The notes: generated by a model not told the origin, from the letters alone. 64,000 nucleotides of DNA from DASXQK01 sp963757155 (GCA_963757155.1 CAVWQS010000040.1:620001-684000), one strand, 5' to 3'; positions 36,809 through 45,949 are shown, counted from the first letter of the stretch. Program-made: numbers and translations.

Positions 36809-38203
36809 ATGAACATCCAGGCACCGCGTCCGCCCATGGGGCCGCTGATCGAGGCGCTGAAGGCGCTGCTGGGCGACCGGCTGTCGGTCTCGGCGGCCGT
36901 GCGGGAGCAGCATGGCCATGACGAATCCTATCACGCGACCCTGCCGCCCGATGCCGTCGCCTTTGCCCAATCGACGGCGGAGGTCGCGGCGATCATGCGG
37001 CTGGCGGCCCAGCACGGGGCGCCGGTGGTTCCCTTCGGCACCGGCACCTCGCTGGAAGGCCATGTGGCGGCGATCCAGGGCGGCATCAGCATCGATCTCG
37101 GCCAGATGAACAAGATCATGGCGGTCAATGAGGCCGATCTCGACTGCCGGGTCGAGGCGGGCGTCACCCGCAAGCAGTTGAACGAGTTCATCCGCGACCG
37201 CGGTCTGTTCTTTCCCGTCGATCCCGGCGCCAATGCCTCCCTGGGTGGCATGGCCGCCACCCGCGCTTCGGGCACCAATGCGGTCCGCTACGGCACCATG
37301 CGCGAGAATGTGCTGGGCCTCACCGTCGTGCTGGCCGACGGCTCGGTCATCCAGACCGGGGGCAGGGCGCGTAAATCCGCCGCCGGCTACGACCTCACCC
37401 GGCTCTTCGTGGGATCCGAAGGGACGCTGGGCGTCATCACCGAGATCAATCTGCGCCTCTATGGGATTCCCGAGGCGACCTCGGCGGCTGTCTGCGCCTT
37501 CCCGGATCTGGGCGCTGCCGTCGATACGGTGATCCAGACCATCCAGAGCGGCATCCCGGTGGCCCGCATCGAGCTTCTGGACGAGGTCCAGATGGATGCC
37601 ATCAACCGCTATTCGAAGCTCGATTACGCGGTGCAGCCGACCCTCTTCTTCGAATTCCACGGCAGCGAGCGCGGCGTGGTCGAGCAGGCGGAAACGGTGC
37701 AGGCCATCGCCGCCGATCACGGCGCCGGGGATTTCCGCTGGGCGACCCATGCCGAGGACCGCAACCGCCTCTGGCAGGCGCGCCATGACGCCTATTATGC
37801 CGGGCTGGCGCTGCGTCCGGGATCCAAGGGCTGGCCGACCGACGTCTGCGTGCCGATCTCCCGATTGGCCGAATGCATCCTGGAGACCAAGCGCGATGTG
37901 GTGGAGGCGAAGCTCCTTGCCCCTCTCGTCGGCCATGTGGGCGACGGCAATTTCCATCTGAGCTTCATCATCCACCCCGATGATCCGACCGAGATGGCCC
38001 GCGCCCAGGCGGTGAACGACCGCATGGTCCATCGCGCGCTCGCCATGGGCGGCACCTGCACCGGCGAGCATGGCATCGGCTCGGGCAAGATCGCCTGCCT
38101 GGAGGAGGAGCATGCCTCGGCCATGCCGGTCATGCGCCTGATCAAACGGGCGCTCGATCCCGACAACCGGATGAATCCGGGCAAGGTGCTGCGGCTCAAC
38201 TGA
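36809..38203 (+). CDS. FAD-linked oxidase, D-lactate dehydrogenase (cytochrome)/GlcD-like
   Basis: Flavoprotein oxidising a D-2-hydroxy acid and passing electrons to a membrane acceptor or cytochrome. The 464-residue product starts at the ATG at 36809 after CCGGAGAGAG. The PCMH-type FAD domain shows VPFGTGTSLEGH, FPVDPGANASLGGMAATRAS and FVGSEGTLGVITE. The FAD-oxidase C-terminal domain shows HVGDGNFHL and CTGEHGIGSGK. D-lactate, glycolate and D-2-hydroxyglutarate are all possible substrates. The last 8 bp overlap the convergent acetyltransferase gene. Confidence 0.9.
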   Translation: MNIQAPRPPMGPLIEALKALLGDRLSVSAAVREQHGHDESYHATLPPDAVAFAQSTAEVAAIMRLAAQHGAPVVPFGTGTSLEGHVAAIQGGISIDLGQMNKIMAVNEADLDCRVEAGVTRKQLNEFIRDRGLFFPVDPGANASLGGMAATRASGTNAVRYGTMRENVLGLTVVLADGSVIQTGGRARKSAAGYDLTRLFVGSEGTLGVITEINLRLYGIPEATSAAVCAFPDLGAAVDTVIQTIQSGIPVARIELLDEVQMDAINRYSKLDYAVQPTLFFEFHGSERGVVEQAETVQAIAADHGAGDFRWATHAEDRNRLWQARHDAYYAGLALRPGSKGWPTDVCVPISRLAECILETKRDVVEAKLLAPLVGHVGDGNFHLSFIIHPDDPTEMARAQAVNDRMVHRALAMGGTCTGEHGIGSGKIACLEEEHASAMPVMRLIKRALDPDNRMNPGKVLRLN

Positions 38204-38696
38204 CCAGAAGCCGCTCGACGAAGACGAGGTCGAGCCAGCGGTCGAACTTGCGGCCGACCTCGGGCAGGCGGCCCACCTCCCGGAATCCCAGGGTGGCGTG
38301 GAGCGCCAAGGAGGCGCCGTTGCCGGCCTCGATCCCGCCCACCATGGCATGAAGGCCGAGCGCCTGGCCCCGCTCGATCAGGGCGGCGAGCAAAGCAGCA
38401 CCGATGCCCCGGCGCCGAGCCGGCCCATCGACATAGACGGAATGCTCCACGGTCTTGGCATAACCCTCCCAGGGCCGGAAATCGCCGAAGGAGGCGAAGC
38501 CCAGCATCCGGCCGTCCGCCTCGGCCACCAGCACGGGAAATCCGCGCCGCTGGCGCTCGTCGAGCCAGGCCTGCCGCGCTTCCAAGGTGGTGGGGCTCAA
38601 GGTCCAGACCGCCGTCGTCTCGGCGATGAGCTCGTTCAGGATCTCGGTCATGCGGGGGAGATCCGAGGTACCAGCATCTCGAATGAGGAGGGTCAT
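38196..38696 (-). CDS. GNAT acetyltransferase, phosphinothricin/methionine-sulfone acetyltransferase type
   Basis: Acetyl-CoA dependent N-acetyltransferase of 166 residues. The ATG at 38696 lies 6 nt after GGAG; ATGs at 38708 and 38726 are alternatives. It begins IRDAGTSDLPRMTEILNE and contains AVWTLSP, the acetyl-CoA loop ARRRGIGAALLAALIERG and GNGASLALHATLGFREVG, which fit the PAT/MnaT subgroup acting on methionine analogues or glutamine-synthetase inhibitors. It is divergent from the XRE-cupin regulator, a common regulator-enzyme pairing. Confidence 0.88.
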   Translation of the reverse strand: MTLLIRDAGTSDLPRMTEILNELIAETTAVWTLSPTTLEARQAWLDERQRRGFPVLVAEADGRMLGFASFGDFRPWEGYAKTVEHSVYVDGPARRRGIGAALLAALIERGQALGLHAMVGGIEAGNGASLALHATLGFREVGRLPEVGRKFDRWLDLVFVERLLVS

Positions 38697-38733
38697 GGCG
38701 GGCTCCATGAGACAGGTGACCGGCATGATTGAT

Positions 38734-38747
38734 TCCACTATATTGGA
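38734..38747. promoter_or_regulatory. Possible operator between the GNAT and XRE genes
   Basis: TCCA-CTATAT-TGGA is a 14-bp dyad located 4 bp before the XRE start codon in an AT-rich part of the divergent gap. It could be the regulator's binding site. Short dyads occur by chance, so confidence is low. Confidence 0.25.
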
Positions 38748-38750
38748 TTT

Positions 38751-39343
38751 ATGTCCACAAAAATGACGAACCACCTGGATCGCCGCCTGGCTCTGCGAAT
38801 TCGGGCCGAACGGGAAAGCCGGGGCTGGTCGTTGGAGGAGCTGGCGGGGCGATCCGCCGTGTCCCGGGCCATGATCAGCCGGGTCGAGAGGGGCGAGAGC
38901 AGCCCGACAGCTGCCCTCCTGGGCCGGCTCTCGGGCGCCTTCGGGCTCAGCCTCTCGCGGTTGCTGGCCCGGGCCGAAATCGGTCGAGGGAGGCCGGCTC
39001 GCGCGCGCCGCCGACCAGAGCCTCTGGCGCGATCCCGCGACCGGCTTTCTGCGCCGGGCCCTGACGCCGACCGGCGAGAGCGGCATTCCGCCGCTGGAGC
39101 TGGTGGAGTCGGCGCTGCCGCCGGGTGCGGAGATCGCCTATCCGGCGGCGGCCTATGCCTTCATCCAGGATCAGCAGATCCTGGTGCTCGAGGGGGTTCT
39201 CAGAATTCCGGCAAGGCGAGGAGGTCCATGACCTCGCCGCGGGCGATTGCTTTCGCCTGGGTCCACCGGCGGATTGTATCTTCGCCAATCCCGGCAAGGC
39301 GCTCTGCCGCTACCTCGTCGCCGTGCTGCATCGCACGGCCTGA
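38751..39343 (+). CDS. XRE-family regulator with C-terminal cupin (two +1 frameshifts)
   Basis: The N-terminal helix-turn-helix (RIRAERESRGWSLEELAG, RAMISRVERGESSPTAALLG) is in frame with the ATG at 38751. After about 38977-38990 the sequence continues in the next frame as EGGRLARAADQSLWRDP through QQILVLEGVLRI. After about 39203-39212 it shifts again to RQGEEVHDLAAGDCFRLGPP and ends AVLHRTA. With both bases removed the product is 196 residues, the usual size of XRE-cupin sensors. Two independent frameshifts in one small gene could mean pseudogenisation, but the window-wide +1 pattern points to sequencing error. Confidence 0.83.
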
Positions 39344-39410
39344 GCAAAGCAGGAGGGCTGACGAAAGCGGGACGCCTGAGGAACCGATTGCTTATTGGAA
39401 TGTTATGGCG

Positions 39411-39436
39411 CCAGGGACTATGCCCAGGGACTATGC
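39411..39436. repeat. Tandem 13-bp duplication
   Basis: CCAGGGACTATGC is repeated twice without interruption (39411-39423, 39424-39436) in the gap between the XRE-cupin gene and the DUF4169 gene. It may be a slippage product; no function is apparent. Confidence 0.6.
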
Positions 39437-39465
39437 CTTGTGTCCGGGCGCCAGGTGATTCGGTG

Positions 39466-39657
39466 CTATGTCTTATCCGTGCTGTCTTCGAGCTTCTTGC
39501 CGTCGAGTGACTTGTCGTCCTGACGCCGCTGCAGCCGGTCTTGCGCCGTCTGCGCCTTGTTTCTGCCAAATTTTTCGCGGTTGATCTCAGCCTCGCGCGT
39601 TTCGGACGCCCGCTGCTTCGTCTTGCGATATTTGTTAAGGTTGACGACGTCGCCCAT
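39466..39657 (-). CDS. DUF4169 family small protein
   Basis: A 63-residue, highly charged protein beginning MGDVVNLNKYRKTKQRASET with FGRNKAQTAQD in the middle, matching the DUF4169 pattern (NLxxxRKxxxR ... NRxxFGRtKAer) seen in alphaproteobacteria. No function is known. It is predicted soluble and helical. Confidence 0.8.
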   Translation of the reverse strand: MGDVVNLNKYRKTKQRASETREAEINREKFGRNKAQTAQDRLQRRQDDKSLDGKKLEDSTDKT

Positions 39658-39815
39658 GAGTGCCTTCCCACGCTCCGTCCGGCCCGCGATGCATCGAGAC
39701 GGCTTTGCTGCGCCCTCATAATCGCAGCTTCGCTGCTCGATGTAACTGCAGAGTCATTTAGCGCAAAGGGCCGCCATGTCAATTATCCGATCATCCATTC
39801 TCGGCAGGTGTTGAG

Positions 39816-42800
39816 ATGCTGAAGAAAATTCTGATCGGCCTCGGCGTGGTCGTCCTCCTGCTGGTGGCGGCCGTCCTGATGGGGCCGCGCTTCGTCGACT
39901 GGAACACCTATAAGCCGCGCGTGATCGAAGCGGTGCGCAATGCGACCGGCCGCGAGCTCGCCATCGACGGCGACATCTCCGTCAGACTGCTGCCGACGCC
40001 GACGCTCTCCGTCGCCGGCGTGCGGCTCGCCAATCTCCAGGGCGCCAGCACACCCGACATGGCACGGCTGAAGTCGCTCGACATCAGCGTCGCGCTGATG
40101 CCGCTGATCAGCGGCAATGTGCAGGTCACCAAGGTCACGCTGGTCGATCCCGAGGTCGAGCTGGAGCGGCTTGCCGATGGGCGCGTGAACTGGATCTTCG
40201 CGCCCACCGCCGGGGCACCGGCGAGCGGCGCGGTGCCGACGCAGCCGACGACCGGATCGCCGGGGCCGGGCGGGAGCCTGCCGTCGATCTCCGTCGATAA
40301 TTTCGGCATCGTCAATGGCACCGTCATCTATCGCAGCGGCTCCACCGAGGAGAAGATCGAGGCCTTGAACGCGTCCGTGGCGGCCCGCTCCCTCACCGGG
40401 CCCTTCACGGCCAAGGGTGACGCCAAGCTTGCGGGCATCCTGGCGCATTTCGATGTCGCCGTCGGCCAGCTCGGCGTAGGCCCGACGGACCTCCAGCTTC
40501 TGATCAACATGGCCGGCGATGCGGCCATCCTGAAATTCGACGGCACCGCCGATCAGGCGGCGGCGACCCTCAAAGGCAAGCTCGATGCCAAGATCGCAGA
40601 GCCGGGCGTGCTGCTGCAGATCGCGGGCGCCAGGGGCCTGCCGCCCGCGCTGACCAAGCCCTTCATGCTGACCTCCAGCATCGACGCCACGGCCAAATCG
40701 ATCGAGCTGCCCGACATCGCGCTTTCGCTCGGCGACGACAAGGCCAATGGCAAGATCGCGGTGCAGCTGGGCTCCCCGGTGCTGGTCGATGCGTCCCTGG
40801 CCTTCGCCCGGCTGGATCTCGACAAGCTCCTGCCCGATATCCAGCCCGCGCTGCAGGCCGAGGCGCCCAGCGGCGTGGCCGCCGCACCGGCAGCCACCGG
40901 CACGGCGCCGGCGCCAACGACGCCGGCCGCACCGGCAGCGCCGGCGCCCGTCCCTGCCGGCTTCCTGCTTCCGCCCGGCATCGCCGCCTCTCTCGATCTT
41001 TCGGCGGAGTCGATCGTCTACCGCCAGAAGAACATCGACCATCCCAGGCTGCTTGCTCATCTCGCCGATGGCGAGCTGGAGATCAAGCAATTCTCGGCCG
41101 GTTTGCCGGGCAGCTCGGACGTCAGCCTCACCGGCACCGTGGCGAGCAAGAACGGGTTGCCGCAGTTCGTCGGGGCGGTGCAGGCGAAATCGGCGAATTT
41201 CCGTGAGCTGATCACCTGGCTCGGCGCCCGCATCCCGCCGCTGGCCGGCGACCGGCTGCATAACTTCACCATGACCAGCCGCATCATCGCCTCGCAGCGG
41301 CAGGCGGAGCTGGCCGATCTCGATGTCAGGCTCGATGCCACGAGGATCCAGGGCGGGGTCAATGTCGCGCTGCCCGATGGCGCGACCCGCGTGAAGCCGG
41401 GCTTCGGCATCGGCCTCGCCGTCGACAACCTCGATCTCGACAGCTACATGCCGGTGCCCGGAAGCTCGGCGAGCGGGGCCGTCGTCGGTGCGGCGACCAC
41501 TTCAGCGGCGACGACCTCAGGTGCTGTGACCAGCGCCGCCGCGGTTCCGGCGAAGAAGGCCTCGCCGTTGGCGGCCTTGGCACCCCTGGCGGATCTCGAC
41601 GCCAATTTCGACTTCCGGGCGGGCAGCCTGACCTTCAATCGCCAGCCGGTGCGCGGGCTCCATCTCCAGGGCACGCTCTTTGGCGGCAAGCTCACCATCG
41701 CCGATGCCAGCGCGCAGGACATCGGCGGCGGCCAGGGCACGATCTCGGGCAGCATCGTCAGCCTGGCCAAGGATCCGCGCTATGATCTGAAGCTCGATCT
41801 GGCGGCCCCGGATGCCTCTCAAGTGTTCCAGCTCGCCGGCTTCGGCAAGAGCCAGCCGGGCAAGCTTGGCGCCCTCAAGGTCAATGGTGCGGTCAAGGGC
41901 GGCGCCGATGATGTCGATTTCGACCTTGCCTTCGCCGTGACCGGCGTCGGCGTCCAAGGGGCCGCCAAGGGCACTGCTCAGGGGCTCCAAGGCGGGATTC
42001 CCCGGGTCAACAGCACGGTCAGCGCCAGCGCCAAGAACGCCGGGCCGCTGTTCCAGCTCTTCGGCATGCCGGCTGCCGCGGCCGCCAAGCTCGGCACGCT
42101 CAACCTGTCGGGCGTGGCGAAGAGCGGTCAGGATTCCGTCGACTACAACCTCGTCCTCGATCTACCGGGGATCGGCGGCAAGGGGAATTTCCAGGGCCAG
42201 GTGGTCTCGCTCTCGAAGGCGCCCCGAGTAACCACGACCCTGAAGCTCGACGCCGCACAGCCCGGGCCGCTTCTGGCGCTGGTGGGCTTCAGCGGGCCGG
42301 GTGCCGACAAGCTCGGCGCCATGAGTTTGGCCGGCAAGGCGAATACCGCCCCCGATGTCATCAATTATGACCTCACTCTCGACATGCCCGGCATGGGGGG
42401 CAAGGGCGCCTTCCAGGGCCAGGTCACCCAGCTCTCCTCGAAGACGCCGCAGGTGGCGACCAATCTGAAGCTGGATGTGGCCCAGCCCGGCCCGCTGCTC
42501 TCCCTGGCCGGCGTCACCGGTGCCACCGCCGGCAAGCTCGGCGCGCTCGGCGTTTCCGGCAGGCTCGACGGCGGCGTCAATGCCATGAAGCTCAACCTCA
42601 ATGTCGCGGCCCTCGGAGGCACGGCGACGGTGCAGGGCACGGTCGCCGCCGCCAAGACACCGGTCGCCTTCGACCTGACGATCGCGGCCAACCACCCCAA
42701 TGCCGCGACCCTGATGAGCGCGGTCCTGCCGAATTTCCGCGGCGGCGGCGGCAATCCCGGACCCTTCAAGCTGAATGCCCATGTCGCCGGCGATGCGCGC

Positions 42801-43991
42801 AAATTCGCTCTCAACAATTTCGCCCTGCAATCCGCCAATAATGATCTGAGCGGCGCGGGCACCATCGGGCTCGGCTCACGGCCCTCGGTGCAGGGCAGCT
42901 TCGCCAGCAACAATTTCAACCTGGGGCTGCTCACGGGCGGTGGTGGGGGCGGCCAGATGGCGCCGGCCCCGGGCGTGCCGGCGCAAGGCGGCGGTCAGGG
43001 CACTGCCGCCCAGAAACCCCAGCCGCAACCGCAGCCACAGCCGCAGGCCGTTCCGGGCGGCGGCCATTGGTCGCGCCAGCCGATCGATTTCTCGGCCCTG
43101 GACAAGATGGATGCGGCGCTCGACTACAAGGCCGGCCATCTCTATTCCGGCACGACCCGCATCGACAATCTGGTGGCCAAGATCAATCTCGCCGCCGGCA
43201 CGCTGGCGATCCAAAATCTCAGCGGACAGGTCTATGGCGGCAGCTTCACCATCCAGAACGGGCGCGTCGTCAGCCGCGGCACGCCTAGCATCAGCGGGCG
43301 GGTGATCACCTCGAATCTGGAGATCTCCCAGCTCGTCAGGACCGGCTCGGTCAAGGGACCGGTCTCGGTCAATGCCGACCTCGCCGGCACCGGTGCCTCG
43401 GAGGCCGCCATCGTCGGCTCGCTGCAGGGCAAGGGAAAGATCGCGGGTCGGGTGACCATCTTGGGCAGCGCGGAGCAGGCCGCCGGCACGGCCATCCTCA
43501 ATGTGCTGGGCAAGCAGCTCTCGGCCGTGCGCGGCATCACCGGCGCCCTCAGCACCGCCGTCAATCTCTTCGTGGGAAGGCCGAGCGATCTGGCGGGGGA
43601 TTTCACCATCACCCGCGGCGTGGTGACGACGCAGAATCTGACGGCGACCAATCCTCAGGCCCGCGCCTTGGTCCACGGCAATCTTCAGCTGCCGCCTTGG
43701 ACCATGGCCATGCTGGCCGATATCTATCAGCTGCCGCAGACGGCAAAGCCTGTCATGACGGTCAATCTGCAGGGCGCCATCGACAAGCCGAATGTCGGGA
43801 TCAGCGGTGCGGCCTTCCAGCAGCAGAACCAAGGCGGCCAGCAGCAGAACAATCAGAGCAACAACCCGCTGCAGCAGCTTCTGCAAGGTGGCCAGCCGCA
43901 ACAGCAGCAACAACAGCAGCAGGGTGGGCAGGCCCCGAAGACCGATCCGCTGGCGCCGCTGCTGCAGCAGCTCCTGAAGAAGACGCCTTAG
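39816..43991 (+). CDS. AsmA family protein, very large, with internal repeats
   Basis: AsmA-like proteins are inner-membrane anchored, periplasm-spanning proteins linked to lipid transport and outer-membrane homeostasis. The 1391-residue protein has an N-terminal transmembrane helix (ILIGLGVVVLLLVAAVLMG) followed by AsmA core sequence (FVDWNTYKPRVIEAVRNATG, LRLLPTPTLSVAGVRLANL-like). From about residue 660 to 950 it carries at least four imperfect repeats of roughly 70 residues sharing GPLLxLxG, KLGxxxxxG and NYDLxLDxPGxGGKGxFQGQV. The C-terminus is a glutamine-rich tail with runs such as QQQQQQQQG. A palindromic terminator follows. Confidence 0.88.
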   Translation: MLKKILIGLGVVVLLLVAAVLMGPRFVDWNTYKPRVIEAVRNATGRELAIDGDISVRLLPTPTLSVAGVRLANLQGASTPDMARLKSLDISVALMPLISGNVQVTKVTLVDPEVELERLADGRVNWIFAPTAGAPASGAVPTQPTTGSPGPGGSLPSISVDNFGIVNGTVIYRSGSTEEKIEALNASVAARSLTGPFTAKGDAKLAGILAHFDVAVGQLGVGPTDLQLLINMAGDAAILKFDGTADQAAATLKGKLDAKIAEPGVLLQIAGARGLPPALTKPFMLTSSIDATAKSIELPDIALSLGDDKANGKIAVQLGSPVLVDASLAFARLDLDKLLPDIQPALQAEAPSGVAAAPAATGTAPAPTTPAAPAAPAPVPAGFLLPPGIAASLDLSAESIVYRQKNIDHPRLLAHLADGELEIKQFSAGLPGSSDVSLTGTVASKNGLPQFVGAVQAKSANFRELITWLGARIPPLAGDRLHNFTMTSRIIASQRQAELADLDVRLDATRIQGGVNVALPDGATRVKPGFGIGLAVDNLDLDSYMPVPGSSASGAVVGAATTSAATTSGAVTSAAAVPAKKASPLAALAPLADLDANFDFRAGSLTFNRQPVRGLHLQGTLFGGKLTIADASAQDIGGGQGTISGSIVSLAKDPRYDLKLDLAAPDASQVFQLAGFGKSQPGKLGALKVNGAVKGGADDVDFDLAFAVTGVGVQGAAKGTAQGLQGGIPRVNSTVSASAKNAGPLFQLFGMPAAAAAKLGTLNLSGVAKSGQDSVDYNLVLDLPGIGGKGNFQGQVVSLSKAPRVTTTLKLDAAQPGPLLALVGFSGPGADKLGAMSLAGKANTAPDVINYDLTLDMPGMGGKGAFQGQVTQLSSKTPQVATNLKLDVAQPGPLLSLAGVTGATAGKLGALGVSGRLDGGVNAMKLNLNVAALGGTATVQGTVAAAKTPVAFDLTIAANHPNAATLMSAVLPNFRGGGGNPGPFKLNAHVAGDARKFALNNFALQSANNDLSGAGTIGLGSRPSVQGSFASNNFNLGLLTGGGGGGQMAPAPGVPAQGGGQGTAAQKPQPQPQPQPQAVPGGGHWSRQPIDFSALDKMDAALDYKAGHLYSGTTRIDNLVAKINLAAGTLAIQNLSGQVYGGSFTIQNGRVVSRGTPSISGRVITSNLEISQLVRTGSVKGPVSVNADLAGTGASEAAIVGSLQGKGKIAGRVTILGSAEQAAGTAILNVLGKQLSAVRGITGALSTAVNLFVGRPSDLAGDFTITRGVVTTQNLTATNPQARALVHGNLQLPPWTMAMLADIYQLPQTAKPVMTVNLQGAIDKPNVGISGAAFQQQNQGGQQQNNQSNNPLQQLLQGGQPQQQQQQQQGGQAPKTDPLAPLLQQLLKKTP

Positions 43992-44018
43992 AGCGGTCTT
44001 CTTCTTCCGGCGATGATG

Positions 44019-44053
44019 CAAACGCCCCGCCTCTGTGGGAGGCGGGGCGTTTG
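44019..44053. terminator. Bidirectional rho-independent terminator
   Basis: CAAACGCCCCGCCTC (44019-44033) pairs perfectly with GAGGCGGGGCGTTTG (44039-44053) around a 5-nt loop. The arms carry the A- and T-tracts, so the hairpin can work in both directions. It lies between the convergent AsmA and esterase genes. Confidence 0.85.
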
Positions 44054-44064
44054 TCTCCTCAGAC

Positions 44065-45585
44065 TTATTGTGTCTTCACCGTCGGCGGCACATAGCCGGG
44101 CAGCGTGACGCGATAGACCAGCACCACTGTGTCGACATCCTTGCCGGAGGCATCGGCATAGGCCTTGCCTTGCATCGAGCCATGCTGGGTGATGAAGTCG
44201 TTGTCGCTGCCGACCATCAGGAAATAATCGTCGGGTGCGGCGGCGTCGCCGACGGGCAGCAGCGCCAGGCTCTCCCATTTCTCGTAGAGGTCGTTGGGAT
44301 CCTGCGGCTCGCCATTGTGCAGGCCGAAGCGGTTGAGCTGGGCATTATCGTTGATGTCGATGAAAGACGTATATTCGGCGGGCGTTACAGAAGGATCGAG
44401 CTTGCCCTCCGGCGCCACCGGCTTGGTGCCGTCGAAATCGGTGCCGGCGATATTGGTCGCCTTGGCGATGCTGATGAGATCGACGCTGCGATAGACCGAG
44501 GCCGGCTCCGGCGTGGCGAAGCCCCGCGCACTGTCGCGGGCAATGAGCAGGAACTGCTTGTCGTTGAGGGCGAGAAGCTCGCTCTGGGCGGCAACCAGCG
44601 TCTTGCCCTTCTTCGGGTCCTTGAAACGCGGCAGCTGGACGACATATTCGCCGGTCAGCTTCGGCGCCGCCGGGTCGGAAATATCATAGGCCAGCAGGCG
44701 GGTATTGAAGCGGGTCGGGCTCGAGCCGCCATTGCCGCCGTCCTGGATCAGCGCACTTTGCAGCAGGGCATAGAGATGCTTGCCGTCGGGACCGATGGCG
44801 AGACCCTCGAGACCCTGGTTGTTTTGACGGCCCGATTCCGGATTGGCCGGCTTCGGTCCCGGCGTGCCCTTCGGCGGATTGTTGGAGGCGAAGCTCTCCA
44901 CGCCCTTGCGCATCGGGATGAAGGCGTCCGGCGGGCGGATGGCGCCCAGAAGCTTGCCATCGGGCGCGTAGTGATAGACATAGGGGCCGTATTCGTCGCT
45001 GACCCAGAAGCTGCCGTCGGCCGGATGCACGATGCCTTCATTGTCGAGGGTGACGCGGCCGTTGGCGACGGGCAGATCGGGGAAGCCATTGGCGGCCTTG
45101 CGCACATCCGTGGGATCGAGACCAGTGGTGGGCGTTCCATCCGCCTCATGCAGCAGGATCGAATCCTTATAGGTGAGGCCCAGCCCCGATTGGTGCTTGG
45201 GGCCATCGGCAGCGTAATCGGGCGCGAGCTTGACGTCGAAGACCTGCACCCGTCCCTGGAAATCCAGCGTGCCTTCCGTGTTCCAGCCGCGATCGGGCAC
45301 CATGTAGAGCGTGCCGGTGTAGCTGTCCCCATCGCGCTTCCAGGCGCCGAGATCGGCGGCCATGCCGGAGCCGATGCCGCCCAAGGTATCGCCCTGCTTG
45401 TCCTTGGCATCGGCGGGCAGCCGCGCCACGGCCACCAGCCCCTTGTTGACGAAGCTCTCTCCGTCGAAGGTGACCGACTGCGCCTGGGCCGGCAAAGCGG
45501 CGAAGAACAGGATCGCCGCCGCCGTCAGCGGCAGCAGGCTCGATTGCCGGAATCTCATTGTAGGGCCGTCGAATTCGCGCTGCAT
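44065..45585 (-). CDS. Secreted esterase-like activity of phytase family protein
   Basis: A 506-residue protein with a signal peptide (hydrophobic SSLLPLTAAAILFFAALPAQA near residues 15-35, cleavage after AQA), so periplasmic or secreted. Motifs typical of the phytase-like esterase family include DRGWNTEGTLDFQGRVQVFD, DNEGIVHPADGSFWVSDEYG, NNQGLEGLAIGPDGKHLYAL and FLMVGSDNDFIT. A beta-propeller fold is expected. The exact substrate (phosphoester) is unknown. The ATG at 45585 has the better upstream AAGGAAAGG; the ATG at 45558 is possible. Confidence 0.85.
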   Translation of the reverse strand: MQREFDGPTMRFRQSSLLPLTAAAILFFAALPAQAQSVTFDGESFVNKGLVAVARLPADAKDKQGDTLGGIGSGMAADLGAWKRDGDSYTGTLYMVPDRGWNTEGTLDFQGRVQVFDVKLAPDYAADGPKHQSGLGLTYKDSILLHEADGTPTTGLDPTDVRKAANGFPDLPVANGRVTLDNEGIVHPADGSFWVSDEYGPYVYHYAPDGKLLGAIRPPDAFIPMRKGVESFASNNPPKGTPGPKPANPESGRQNNQGLEGLAIGPDGKHLYALLQSALIQDGGNGGSSPTRFNTRLLAYDISDPAAPKLTGEYVVQLPRFKDPKKGKTLVAAQSELLALNDKQFLLIARDSARGFATPEPASVYRSVDLISIAKATNIAGTDFDGTKPVAPEGKLDPSVTPAEYTSFIDINDNAQLNRFGLHNGEPQDPNDLYEKWESLALLPVGDAAAPDDYFLMVGSDNDFITQHGSMQGKAYADASGKDVDTVVLVYRVTLPGYVPPTVKTQ

Positions 45586-45676
45586 CTGGAATGCCTTTCC
45601 TTGCCATGGCCGGGAGGAATCGGCGGAAAGGCTAGAGGCGGTCGGTTACAACCGTGCGACAGCGCAACTGCCGCGA

Positions 45677-45949
45677 TCAGCTATCCCGCGTCTTGCCAGC
45701 TTCGGCCAGCAGGAAGACGCGCAAGGCGCTGGAGAGATTGCGGCCCGCCCCCGCGGGTTGCTCGCGGGCGCGGTCGATCTCGCCGACGAGCCGCGCCACG
45801 GACCAGCCGCGGGTCGCCGCCGCCGCCTCGAGTGCCACCCAGAACTCCGGCTCCAGGGAGATGCTGGTGCGATGGCCGGCGATGCTCACCGACCGCTTGC
45901 TGAGGCCGGCTATGAGCGCGCTCCGACCATGTCTTGCGGGCGCACCCAT
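45677..45949 (-). CDS. Ribbon-helix-helix domain protein
   Basis: A 90-residue protein with the RHH_4-type core KRSVSIAGHRTSISLEPEFW, a helical middle (TRGWSVARLVGEIDRA) and the conserved end NLSSALRVFLLAE. Members are presumed DNA-binding regulators or antitoxin-like proteins. The only in-frame ATG is at 45949, so the gene would overlap the 3' end of fumC by 40 bp and may be translationally coupled to it. No partner toxin is adjacent. Confidence 0.8.
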   Translation of the reverse strand: MGAPARHGRSALIAGLSKRSVSIAGHRTSISLEPEFWVALEAAAATRGWSVARLVGEIDRAREQPAGAGRNLSSALRVFLLAEAGKTRDS

